Assembly (NCBI RefSeq): GCF_030757795.1
Contig: NZ_JAUQWH010000077.1
Coordinates: 1-40,951, forward strand
Length of the DNA: 40,951 bases
Origin: Actinoplanes oryzae
GTDB lineage: Bacteria; Actinomycetota; Actinomycetes; Mycobacteriales; Micromonosporaceae
Direction of reading: 5' to 3'
The position numbers and the translations under genes are program-made. The notes beneath the pieces were generated by a model. It ran no database searches. It was not told where the DNA came from and was given only the letters and a program-made list of their open reading frames with translations. Below are positions 7,501 through 13,296 of the stretch, piece by piece. Numbering within the stretch: the first letter of the stretch is position 1; the number at the start of each line of letters is the position of its first letter.

Positions 7501-9178
7501 CGAGGACGACGAAGACGACGAGGACGACCGAGGCGATCCACGGCCCCGGCGCCGTCGCCGTGCCCAGGGTCCGCCCCCGAGCGGCCCACTGGCGATCGAA
7601 TCCGGTCAGCCCGCACCCTCCGGCCCACGCGACGAAACCCGGCGTGCCGAAACCCGCCGCGACAACGCCCCGCAAACCGACGACTGGCGCGACAACGCCC
7701 AGCAAGCCACCGACTGGCGCGACAACGCGCAGCAAGCCGACGACTGGCGCGACGATGCCCCGCGCGACGACGTCCGGCGTGACAGAGATCCCCGCGTAGG
7801 CCGCCGCCGCGCGCCCGAGACCCGCCGCCCCTTCGAGCTCGAAGCCGGCCCGTCCGACCGCAACACAACCGGGCCCGACCGCAACGCAACCGGGCCCGAC
7901 GGCTATGCCACCGCGCCCGATGGCTACGCCGCATCGTCCTGGGAGCAGGACCGGGAGCAGAAGCCCCCCGCCCCGGGCGGCCGACCCGACCCCGGCTTCC
8001 CCGCTCGCCCCACCTCGAGCCTCCCGAACAGTCCGGTCTCCGGCATGCCCGGCCGCCCCGTCTCCGGCATGCCCGGCCGCCCGGTTTCCGGCATGCCGGA
8101 CCGCCCGATCTCCGGGATGCCCAACCGCCCAACCTCGGGCCTGCCCGATGGCATCTCGGATCGCGCGCCGGATGGCATGCCCGATGCGCCCACCTCTGGC
8201 GTACCCACACGCCCGGTCTCTTCCGCCCCGGCAGCCCGCCGTGAGGACCGCCCCCAGGCAGACCCTGGCTCCTGGCGCACCGACACCCAGTCCGGATCCT
8301 GGCGCCCGGGTGCCCAGGCCGAAGCGCAGGCCGAGAACTGGCGCAACCAGCTCCGCGCCGAGCAGGGCGAGCCGCCGCTGCCCCGGGCGACCGACGCCGT
8401 CACCGAGATCATCCAGCGCACCGACGAGCCGGCCCCCTGGCTGCAGGCCGAACGCAACCAGGCCGCCCGGGGCAGGAACGGCGAGGACGGCGGCCCGGGT
8501 TCGGCCGTCTACCGCGAGGGCAACACGACGGACTGGCGCCGGGAGCTCAAGGCGGAGAGCAATCTCGCCGAGGGTGAGTCGCGCCGGTTCGGGACCAGTG
8601 ACTTCGTGCCCTTCCGCGCGCCGTCCAAGGAGCCGGCCGCGGCAGCCCGGACGCCGGAGCCGGCTGCGGCTGCTGCGCCGGCTGCGGCTGCTGCCACGGG
8701 CCTGATGCCGCGTACGGGACCGAGCTGGCAGGATCCGCCGGACACCGAGTGGCCGCCGCGCGGGGCCGTCATGACGTCGCCGACCGGTGCCTACGAGCGG
8801 CGGCCTGTGAGCACGCTCACCTCGGCCTCGGCGCGACAGAACGACCTGCTCGAGCCCGAGGAGGAGCTCGCGGAGGACACCGGCGGCCCGCTCGCCGCGG
8901 TGGGTTACACCGTTGTCTGGTACGGAGTCCCCGTCGTCCTCTTCGTCGCGTACATGCTCATCGTCAACGGCGCCCAGCAGGGCCAGGCCGTCGACACGCT
9001 GATCAAGGCGGCGCCTCAGTTCGCGCTCTCGCTGGTCCTGAGCATGCTCGTGGCAGTGGGCCTCCGCTGGGCGAGCGGCTCCTGGAAGGCAGCCAGCGTC
9101 GGCCTCGCCTCCGCGGTCGTCGGCGGCGGTCTCGCCACGGTGTTGACCTCGGCCATCACCGGCCAATCACTCAGCTGA
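4514..9178 (+). CDS. Giant Trp-punctuated low-complexity protein with C-terminal membrane domain
   Basis: About 1554 residues from GTG 4514 (VTKPSRLGVAEPGK), which has AAAGGTG about six bases upstream. A TTG at 4472 is open but has no ribosome site. Almost all of it is charged, Pro/Ser/Gly-rich and apparently disordered, with a Trp every 8-20 residues inside repeats: TPSW (nine copies, about 5131-5465), DTGSW followed by RR or RG (twelve copies), then QREPRRGPDT, DWRDNA and SGMPGRPV arrays. The last 110 residues have three hydrophobic segments (VVWYGVPVVLFVAYMLIV, FALSLVLSMLVAVGL, ASVGLASAVVGGGLATVL). The protein is thus probably anchored in the membrane with a huge cytoplasmic arm. There is no signal peptide. 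I know no function. The membrane tail is likely the conserved part and the repeats the fast-evolving part. It interrupts the usual rplI-dnaB adjacency. Confidence 0.8.
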   Translation: MTKPSRLGVAEPGKARHAFQVDQREWDYGARLPRERSAADPWSPSQRPESPDSPGANEPGAPIWGTGSVTDTGSMQPIPEAVAWSLRAEAWAQNEDQAVERSSSGTVSRWSEVAATGRPAIPAEGFGWRTSTSEWRATSETGRWRQTTEWRSASGTSGWRTTTEAWQAGQEAEAFPPPPPPGAAATDPPSRLPAISGTAWPTPETDATPSWQPDAATPSWRQSAPDATPSWRQEATPSWQREASETTPSWQSAADSLGRPASDDTTPSWRRPADPTPSWQSPAEPGDATGRARGEETPSWRRTPDPTPSWQSPAPASGLPSGQERPSWDSRPSWQSTTDTPQQPSWADDGRHYVREDDRAQWRRESAAGQAGLDAGSRSAGRRRAPEPGSRTAGGTGWSTRSDADNWAGHTDTGSIPAYQDPLSDTGSWRRDSTDPADRWRTSPEPTDRRDDPADRRRRGTDEPSDSWRMSTTTDSWQSPASEGRPNPTSGSWQSPASESRPTSGSWQSPAPESRPGTASASESWPGTASASESWRSADESRGGQRRADRWRGSDPAGPAESWRADAPPAPSGAADGWRSGDQSRDPGWGDTGPWRRDPDPAPPVDPWAQSATETGVIPLPLQPRTPSDGRTDTGSWDRDAGGRRSRSDREDTGSWRRDSVSDTGSWSRDQDPSTTGSWRRDQDRSAPESWRRDEQGPDTGSWRREQGLSDTGSWRRGQDEADSGSWRRRELESGAPQNPSDTGSWRGRQPGAPLSPSDTGSWRGRQPSAPQSPSSWRGRELESGAPQGPADAWRRRELEGPADGSRRGRELESGAPRNPADTGSWRGPGTPQSPADTGSWRGPGTPQSPADTGSWRGREAGAPQSPADTGSWRGDTTSRSWQDRPDAEAWQRDNEDRRPGRQRGPETQREPRRGPDTQREPRRGPDTQREPRRGLDAQRGVGMPPRRDPSREHARRREPDTSWQRELETAAWDRDHESDVWLRDADTGQWHRATAEDDEDDEDDRGDPRPRRRRRAQGPPPSGPLAIESGQPAPSGPRDETRRAETRRDNAPQTDDWRDNAQQATDWRDNAQQADDWRDDAPRDDVRRDRDPRVGRRRAPETRRPFELEAGPSDRNTTGPDRNATGPDGYATAPDGYAASSWEQDREQKPPAPGGRPDPGFPARPTSSLPNSPVSGMPGRPVSGMPGRPVSGMPDRPISGMPNRPTSGLPDGISDRAPDGMPDAPTSGVPTRPVSSAPAARREDRPQADPGSWRTDTQSGSWRPGAQAEAQAENWRNQLRAEQGEPPLPRATDAVTEIIQRTDEPAPWLQAERNQAARGRNGEDGGPGSAVYREGNTTDWRRELKAESNLAEGESRRFGTSDFVPFRAPSKEPAAAARTPEPAAAAAPAAAAATGLMPRTGPSWQDPPDTEWPPRGAVMTSPTGAYERRPVSTLTSASARQNDLLEPEEELAEDTGGPLAAVGYTVVWYGVPVVLFVAYMLIVNGAQQGQAVDTLIKAAPQFALSLVLSMLVAVGLRWASGSWKAASVGLASAVVGGGLATVLTSAITGQSLS
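5131..5465 (+). repeat. TPSW-type coding repeat array
   Basis: Nine irregularly spaced copies of the peptide TPSW followed by Q or R, encoded by close variants of ACGCCGAGCTGGCAG, inside the giant protein. Spacing between copies is 9 to 25 residues, so this is a degenerate motif array rather than a strict tandem repeat. Confidence 0.85.
6411..7146 (+). repeat. DTGSW-type coding repeat array
   Basis: Eleven copies of DTGSW (a twelfth lies at about 5788), mostly followed by RRD/RRE in the first half and RGR/RGP in the second. In the second half the unit is about 15-19 residues (PADTGSWRGPGTPQS and relatives), and neighbouring copies are nearly identical at the DNA level. That suggests recent slippage or unequal exchange. 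Confidence 0.85.
8036..8150 (+). repeat. 24-bp coding repeat (SGMPxRPx)
   Basis: An eight-residue unit SGMPGRPV, then SGMPDRPI, SGMPNRPT and SGLPDG, is encoded by about four 24-base units that are very similar in DNA. It lies in the giant protein between the charged repeats and the membrane domain. Confidence 0.8.
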
Positions 9179-9329
9179 CGAGCAAATCCCGCCGCACCCG
9201 CCTCTCGGAGCATGCGCGCCGGCCCGAAAGCAGGAAGTCCCAGTCCCGACGAAGGCGGCGCTGCCGGACGATCAGGCGCCGAAGCCACACCAGCACGGCG
9301 CCGCATCCCCACGCCTCGGGCAACACAAA

Positions 9330-9358
9330 AGCGCGCCACCCCTCGGGGGCGACGCGCT
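9330..9358 (-). terminator. Rho-independent terminator of the rpsF-rplI operon
   Basis: On the minus strand AGCGCG and CGCGCT arms (9353-9358 and 9330-9335), with an inner CCCC/GGGG pairing, form a hairpin followed by TTTTGTGTT. It lies 24 bases beyond the rplI stop. Confidence 0.75.
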
Positions 9359-9381
9359 CTCGCGTACAGCGGAAAACAGCC

Positions 9382-9831
9382 TTACTTCGCGGCGACCACG
9401 TTCACGGGGAACGAGGCGGTCACCTCGGGGTGCAGCTTGACCTGGACCTTGTAGGAGCCCGTGGTCTTGATGTGGGCCGGCAGCTCGAGGCGGCGCCGGT
9501 CCAGGGACGGACCGCCGGCGGCCTTGACGGCGTCGACGATCTCGGCCGGGGTGATCGAGCCGAACAGGCGGCCGCCGTTGCCGGAGCGCGCGGTCAGCGT
9601 GACCTTGATGCCCTCGAGCTGGCCCTTGACCTCGTTGGCCTGGCCCAGGTCGCGGATCTCCCGGGCCTCGCGGGCCCGGCGGATGATCGTGACCTGCTTC
9701 TCGGCGCCCTTGCTCCACTTGATCGCGAAGCCCTGCGGCAGCAGGTAGTTACGGCCGTAGCCGTCCTTGACCTCGACGATGTCGCCGGGGGTGCCGAGGC
9801 CCGACACCTCCTGGGTGAGGATGATCTTCAT
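9382..9831 (-). CDS. rplI: Ribosomal protein bL9
   Basis: The 149-residue 50S protein L9 binds 23S rRNA near the L1 stalk and helps maintain reading frame. The N-terminal RNA-binding domain MKIILTQEVSGLGTPGDIVEVKDGYGRNYLLPQGFA is nearly canonical, followed by the long helix (about 45-75) and the C-terminal domain ending HPEVTASFPVNVVAAK. Length is normal. It is the last gene of the operon rpsF-ssb-rpsR-rplI, 14 bases after rpsR. Confidence 0.98.
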   Translation of the reverse strand: MKIILTQEVSGLGTPGDIVEVKDGYGRNYLLPQGFAIKWSKGAEKQVTIIRRAREAREIRDLGQANEVKGQLEGIKVTLTARSGNGGRLFGSITPAEIVDAVKAAGGPSLDRRRLELPAHIKTTGSYKVQVKLHPEVTASFPVNVVAAK

Positions 9832-9845
9832 CTTGGTGCCTCCCC

Positions 9846-10085
9846 TCAGCGAGCCGTCGCGGTGTACGGCAGGAGCGCCATCTCACGGGCGTTCTTCACC
9901 GCACGGGCGATCTGCCGCTGCTGCTGCGAGGTCACACCCGTGACCCGGCGAGCGCGGATCTTGCCGCGGTCGGAGATGAACTTCCGCAGAAGGGCGGTGT
10001 CCTTGTAGTCGATGTAGGTGATCCCGTCCTTGTCGAGCGGGTTCACCTTCTTCTTCGGCTTGCGAAGCGCCGCAGCCTTGGCCAT
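9846..10085 (-). CDS. rpsR: Ribosomal protein bS18, cysteine-free form
   Basis: The 79-residue 30S protein S18 partners S6 on the platform of the small subunit. ITYIDYKDTALLRKFISDRGKIRARRVTGV is the family signature. The N-terminus reads KKKVNPLDKDG where zinc-binding S18 proteins have a CxxC, and there is no Cys anywhere, so this is the zinc-independent type. It sits between ssb (78 bases) and rplI (14 bases). Confidence 0.98.
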   Translation of the reverse strand: MAKAAALRKPKKKVNPLDKDGITYIDYKDTALLRKFISDRGKIRARRVTGVTSQQQRQIARAVKNAREMALLPYTATAR

Positions 10086-10163
10086 TGCTCTTACTCCTGA
10101 ACTCGGGAAGCCCGGTGGGGCTTGGTGAGCCCGGTGCGGGACACACTGCGTCCCGCGTGGGGC

Positions 10164-10709
10164 TTAGAAGGGTGGCTCGTCGTCGAACGAGGAGCTTCCG
10201 CCGCCGGAGCGGCTGTTCCCGGCCGGTGCCGCCGTCGCCCACGGGTCGTCGAAGCTCGACGAGTTGCCGCCGCCTCCGCCGCCACCGCCGGACTGCCGGC
10301 CGCCACCACCGCCGCCGCCGAAGCCGCCTCCGCCGCCACCGGACCGGCTCATCTTCTGCACCTTCGCCGTGGCGTACCGCAGCGACGGACCGATCTCGTC
10401 GACCTCGAGCTCGTACACGGTGCGCTTCTCGCCCTCGCGGGTCTCGTAAGACCGCTGGCGCAGCCGGCCCTGCACGATCACGCGAGCGCCACGCTGCAGC
10501 GACTCGGCGACGTGCTCGGCGGCGTCACGCCAGATGTTGCACGCGAGGAAGAGTGGCTCGCCGTCTTTCCACTCGTTGGACTGCCGGTCCAAGGTCCGCG
10601 GCGTCGAGGCGATGCGGAACTTGGCGACCGCCGCACCCGAAGGGGTGAAGCGCAGCTCAGGGTCGTCGGTCAGGTTGCCGACGACCGTGATGGTGGTTTC
10701 TCCTGCCAT
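10164..10709 (-). CDS. ssb: Single-stranded DNA-binding protein
   Basis: The 181-residue SSB coats single-stranded DNA during replication, recombination and repair. The OB fold occupies about 1-110 (MAGETTITVVGNLTDDPELRFTPSGAAVAKFRIA, later GARVIVQGRLRQRSYE). A Gly-rich linker (about 122-155) is followed by the acidic tip DDEPPF, which recruits partner proteins. It lies between rpsF and rpsR, the standard place for the essential SSB. Confidence 0.98.
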   Translation of the reverse strand: MAGETTITVVGNLTDDPELRFTPSGAAVAKFRIASTPRTLDRQSNEWKDGEPLFLACNIWRDAAEHVAESLQRGARVIVQGRLRQRSYETREGEKRTVYELEVDEIGPSLRYATAKVQKMSRSGGGGGGFGGGGGGGRQSGGGGGGGGNSSSFDDPWATAAPAGNSRSGGGSSSFDDEPPF

Positions 10710-10777
10710 GATCTTCTCCTCGCCGCTGGGCGTCGTTCGTCGGAAAGGTTCTCAGACCCCTACGACAAAACGAAGCG

Positions 10778-11068
10778 TCAGCGGGTCTCCGGCCGGATGA
10801 CCTTGGTACGCAGGATGGACTCGTTCAGCCGCAGCTGCCGGTCCAGCTCCGCCACGGCCTCGGGCGTGGCCTGAAGGTCGACGACGGCGTAGATGCCCTC
10901 GGCCTTCTTGTTGATCTCGTACGACAGGCGCCGGCGGCCCCAGACGTCGAGCTTCTCCACCGAGCCGCCCGCGGTCCGGATCACGTTGAGGTACGTGTCG
11001 AGAGACGGGGCGACGGTGCGCTCCTCGAGCGAAGGGTCGAGGATCACCATGAGTTCGTAATGACGCAA
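10778..11068 (-). CDS. rpsF: Ribosomal protein bS6, TTG start
   Basis: The 96-residue 30S protein S6 forms a dimer with S18. The family N-terminus is MRHYELMVILDPSLEERT; here the first codon is TTG at 11068, since the codon before it is GTC and there is no in-frame ATG or GTG nearby. AGGAGGTGAGAACGTC directly upstream gives a strong ribosome site about nine bases away. DVWGRRRLSYEINKKAEGIYAVVDLQ is the S6 core. It is the first gene of the operon. The longer open frame to 11395 has no support. Confidence 0.95.
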   Translation of the reverse strand: MRHYELMVILDPSLEERTVAPSLDTYLNVIRTAGGSVEKLDVWGRRRLSYEINKKAEGIYAVVDLQATPEAVAELDRQLRLNESILRTKVIRPETR

Positions 11069-11099
11069 GACGTTCTCACCTCCTGTGGGCTGAGCGGCC

Positions 11100-11116
11100 A
11101 CGGGATTTCCGTGGCA
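11100..11116 (-). promoter_or_regulatory. Hairpin in the rpsF 5' leader
   Basis: CCACGG, a five-base loop, then CCGTGG form a perfect six-pair hairpin about 30 bases before the rpsF start, within a leader of roughly 110 bases. In other bacteria S6:S18 bind such leaders to autoregulate the operon. I cannot confirm that the known binding bulge is present. Confidence 0.35.
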
Positions 11117-11187
11117 GGAGGTCTTGTGTCTTCGCAGAAAGAAACCGCGGGCACCATGTCCCACGGTCCGACCCTGCGAACCGGGCA

Positions 11188-11216
11188 AGCATACCCGTGG
11201 CTGACCAGGCAACCAA
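11188..11216 (-). promoter_or_regulatory. Promoter of the rpsF operon
   Basis: On the minus strand TTGGTT (11216-11211) is separated by 17 bases from TATGCT (11193-11188), which is preceded by GGG. It is a plausible housekeeping-sigma promoter directed toward rpsF. It partly overlaps the T-run of the terminator for the gene upstream, so the two transcription units are packed back to back. Confidence 0.5.
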
Positions 11217-11248
11217 AAAGAGAACCCCGTCCGGGGACGGGGTTCTCT
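11214..11248 (-). terminator. Strong rho-independent terminator of the surface-protein gene
   Basis: The 14-base arms AGAGAACCCCGTCC (11219-11232) and GGACGGGGTTCTCT (11235-11248) are perfectly complementary with a two-base loop. On the minus strand they run into CTTTTT. It lies about 110 bases past the stop of the gene at 11358. Confidence 0.9.
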
Positions 11249-11357
11249 CCTGGAGAGCCGCGGGGCGCCCGGTCCGCATTCGCTGGGTGGGACCTGGGGA
11301 GGAACGACCACACCGATGAGGTTGGAACGGCCGCCCCGCGGAGCTTGTAGCGATAGT

Positions 11358-12347
11358 CTACGCCACGTTCGCCCGAGATGCACGTTGCGACACAAATGCC
11401 CGAATTGCTGCCGCGCCCACGCCGACGGCGAACACCGCCGCGACCACGCCGAGCAGGCCGATCGGACGCGACTCGCGCATCGGCTTGAGCGCGGCGACCG
11501 GCTCAGCGGCCGCGACCTCGTGCACGGGGGCGGCGACTGCCGCGGGTGCGGCTTCCGTCGTCACAGGCACACCCGTTTCCCGTACGTCCACCAGCTCCGG
11601 CTCGTCCACGCCCGGCGACACCCCCGGCGCGCCGCTCGGGAGCTCGGTGATGACCGGTGCGCCCGCGGCGGCCGTACCCGGGATGGTCCTGGTCTTTGCG
11701 CGCGTGGTGCCGGGATGCGCGACGCCGCCCAACGGCAGTGAGGGCGCGGCGTGTCGCGTGGAGGCGGACTCGCGGCCGGCGGCCCGGGGTGTCGCGGGGC
11801 GGGCCCGGCCGGGACGCTGCGGGCGGGCGGCAGGCGCACCACCCGCCGGTACGGCCGAAGCAGTCGGCGTGTCGGATTTCGGCGGCGTGGTGGGCAGCGC
11901 GCCCGCGTCGTCGTCCGTGGGCTCCGGGGCGGGCAGCGCCGGCACCGAGGCCGAGGGGCTCGCCGTCACCATCACGGGTGTGGCCGGGTCGGAGACCGCG
12001 CAGTTGGGGTCGAGCATCACCGCCGTGGTGCCGCGGCGGAACACCACCTCGGTCGCGCCGTTCTCCGGGACAGTGCCCTTCGACGAGCCGTTGAGCATGA
12101 GTTTCGCACCGTAGCCTGTGCGATTGACCACCCTGACGGTGCTCTCCGCCGGTACGGTCATCGACTCGATCGACGGCGTGGACTCGCAGGAGAGTCCGAG
12201 CATGCCACCGCCGTTGCCGAAGACGACCTGGCGGCCCGCGGCCTCGATCTGCCCGGCGCTCGCCGTGCCCGTGGTGACCACCGCCGCCCCGAGCAGGAAC
12301 CCGCCCAGGACCCATCCGGTCATCCGGTGTCGGACTTGGCGTGACAT
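11358..12347 (-). CDS. Secreted, C-terminally anchored surface protein of unknown function
   Basis: 329 residues from ATG 12347, with GGGGAGAT about six bases upstream. The N-terminus MSRQVRHRMTGWVLGGFLLGAAVVTTGTASA is a clear signal peptide with an AxA-type cleavage site. Residues about 30-130 form a compact domain with only two Cys (LSCES, DPNCAVSD), probably disulfide-bonded. A Pro/Ala/Thr-rich stalk of about 150 residues follows. The end RPIGLLGVVAAVFAVGVGAAAIRAFVSQRASRANVA is a single membrane helix with a positive tail, like a cell-surface anchor, but I see no LPxTG sortase motif. It has its own terminator and is separate from the ribosomal operon. I do not recognise a family. Functions such as adhesion or wall spacing are possible but unsupported. 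Confidence 0.75.
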   Translation of the reverse strand: MSRQVRHRMTGWVLGGFLLGAAVVTTGTASAGQIEAAGRQVVFGNGGGMLGLSCESTPSIESMTVPAESTVRVVNRTGYGAKLMLNGSSKGTVPENGATEVVFRRGTTAVMLDPNCAVSDPATPVMVTASPSASVPALPAPEPTDDDAGALPTTPPKSDTPTASAVPAGGAPAARPQRPGRARPATPRAAGRESASTRHAAPSLPLGGVAHPGTTRAKTRTIPGTAAAGAPVITELPSGAPGVSPGVDEPELVDVRETGVPVTTEAAPAAVAAPVHEVAAAEPVAALKPMRESRPIGLLGVVAAVFAVGVGAAAIRAFVSQRASRANVA

Positions 12348-12458
12348 GCAACCATCTCCCCGGTCTGTACTGATCCGGTCGAATAACGACACCTCGTCCG
12401 ACGTGGTGACGCTTTCGTATCGACCTGGCGAGGCCGGGTGAGCGTCGTACCCACGTCG

Positions 12459-12464
12459 TAGGCT
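12459..12464 (+). promoter_or_regulatory. -10 element, leaderless nfo
   Basis: TAGGCT ends seven bases before the ATG of the endonuclease IV gene and there is no Shine-Dalgarno sequence. The transcript should start at or next to the ATG. No clear -35 is visible. Confidence 0.5.
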
Positions 12465-12471
12465 CGGTCCC

Positions 12472-13248
12472 ATGCGCATCGGAGCCCATGTCGACCCCGC
12501 CGAGCCCCTCGCCGCCGCTGCCGCCCGCCAGGCGGACGCGGTCCAGTTCTTCCTGGCCGACCCCCAGGGGTGGAAGTCGCCCGCCGCGCGGCCCGACGCC
12601 GACGAGCTCAAGGCGTCCGATGTGGACATCTATGTGCACGCGCCCTATGTGATCAATGTCGCGACGCTGAACAATCGGATCCGCATCCCGAGCCGCAAGC
12701 TCCTGCTGACCCACGCCCGCGCGGCCGCGGCGATCGGAGCGCGCGCGCTGATCGTCCACGGCGGCCACGTCAACGCCGGCGACGACGTCGCGGTGGGCTT
12801 CGACAACTGGCGCAAGACCTTCGCCTATGCGGAGAAGGAGGGCGGCCTCCCCCTCCCCGTCCTGATCGAGAACACGGCGGGCGGCGACCATGCCATGGCC
12901 CGCCGCTTCGACAACCTGGCCCGCCTCTGGGAGGCCGTCGGCGAGTTCGGCGCCGGCTTCTGCCTCGACACCTGCCACGCCCACGCCGGCGGCGAGGAGC
13001 TGCTAGGCATTGTGGACAGGGTGAAGGCGATCACCGGCCGCATCGACCTCATCCACGCCAACGACTCCAAGGACTCCTTCGACTCGGGCCGCGACCGACA
13101 CGACAACCTCGGCAATGGCAAGATCGACCCCGACTTGGTGGTGGCGGTCATCCGAGCCTCCGGCGCACCGGCGATCGTCGAGACGCCGGGCGGCGCCGAG
13201 GGCCAGGCCGCCGACATCGCTCTGCTGCGCGAGCGGGCCGGCAGCTGA
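12472..13248 (+). CDS. nfo: Endonuclease IV (AP endonuclease)
   Basis: This 258-residue xylose-isomerase-like TIM barrel with a three-zinc site cleaves 5' to abasic sites in base excision repair. Expected metal ligands are visible in order: VHAPY, IVHGGH, LIENTAGG, LDTCHAHA, IHANDSKD, RHDNLGNGKI and IVETPGG. It starts MRIGAHVD, the typical N-terminus, and appears leaderless. Length is slightly short of the E. coli enzyme but normal for actinobacteria. Confidence 0.95.
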   Translation: MRIGAHVDPAEPLAAAAARQADAVQFFLADPQGWKSPAARPDADELKASDVDIYVHAPYVINVATLNNRIRIPSRKLLLTHARAAAAIGARALIVHGGHVNAGDDVAVGFDNWRKTFAYAEKEGGLPLPVLIENTAGGDHAMARRFDNLARLWEAVGEFGAGFCLDTCHAHAGGEELLGIVDRVKAITGRIDLIHANDSKDSFDSGRDRHDNLGNGKIDPDLVVAVIRASGAPAIVETPGGAEGQAADIALLRERAGS

Positions 13249-13296
13249 GCGCCGGCACGCCTGCCACCAGCTGACCCGGCGGGGACGAGGAGCGGA

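Noticed and set aside
4640..9166. Antisense open frame of about 1500 codons on the minus strand across the giant repeat gene
   Set aside because: It is an effect of the high G+C and the repeat composition. The plus frame has a ribosome site, G/C third positions and a membrane tail, while the minus reading is Gly/Arg/Ala/Val monotony without domains.
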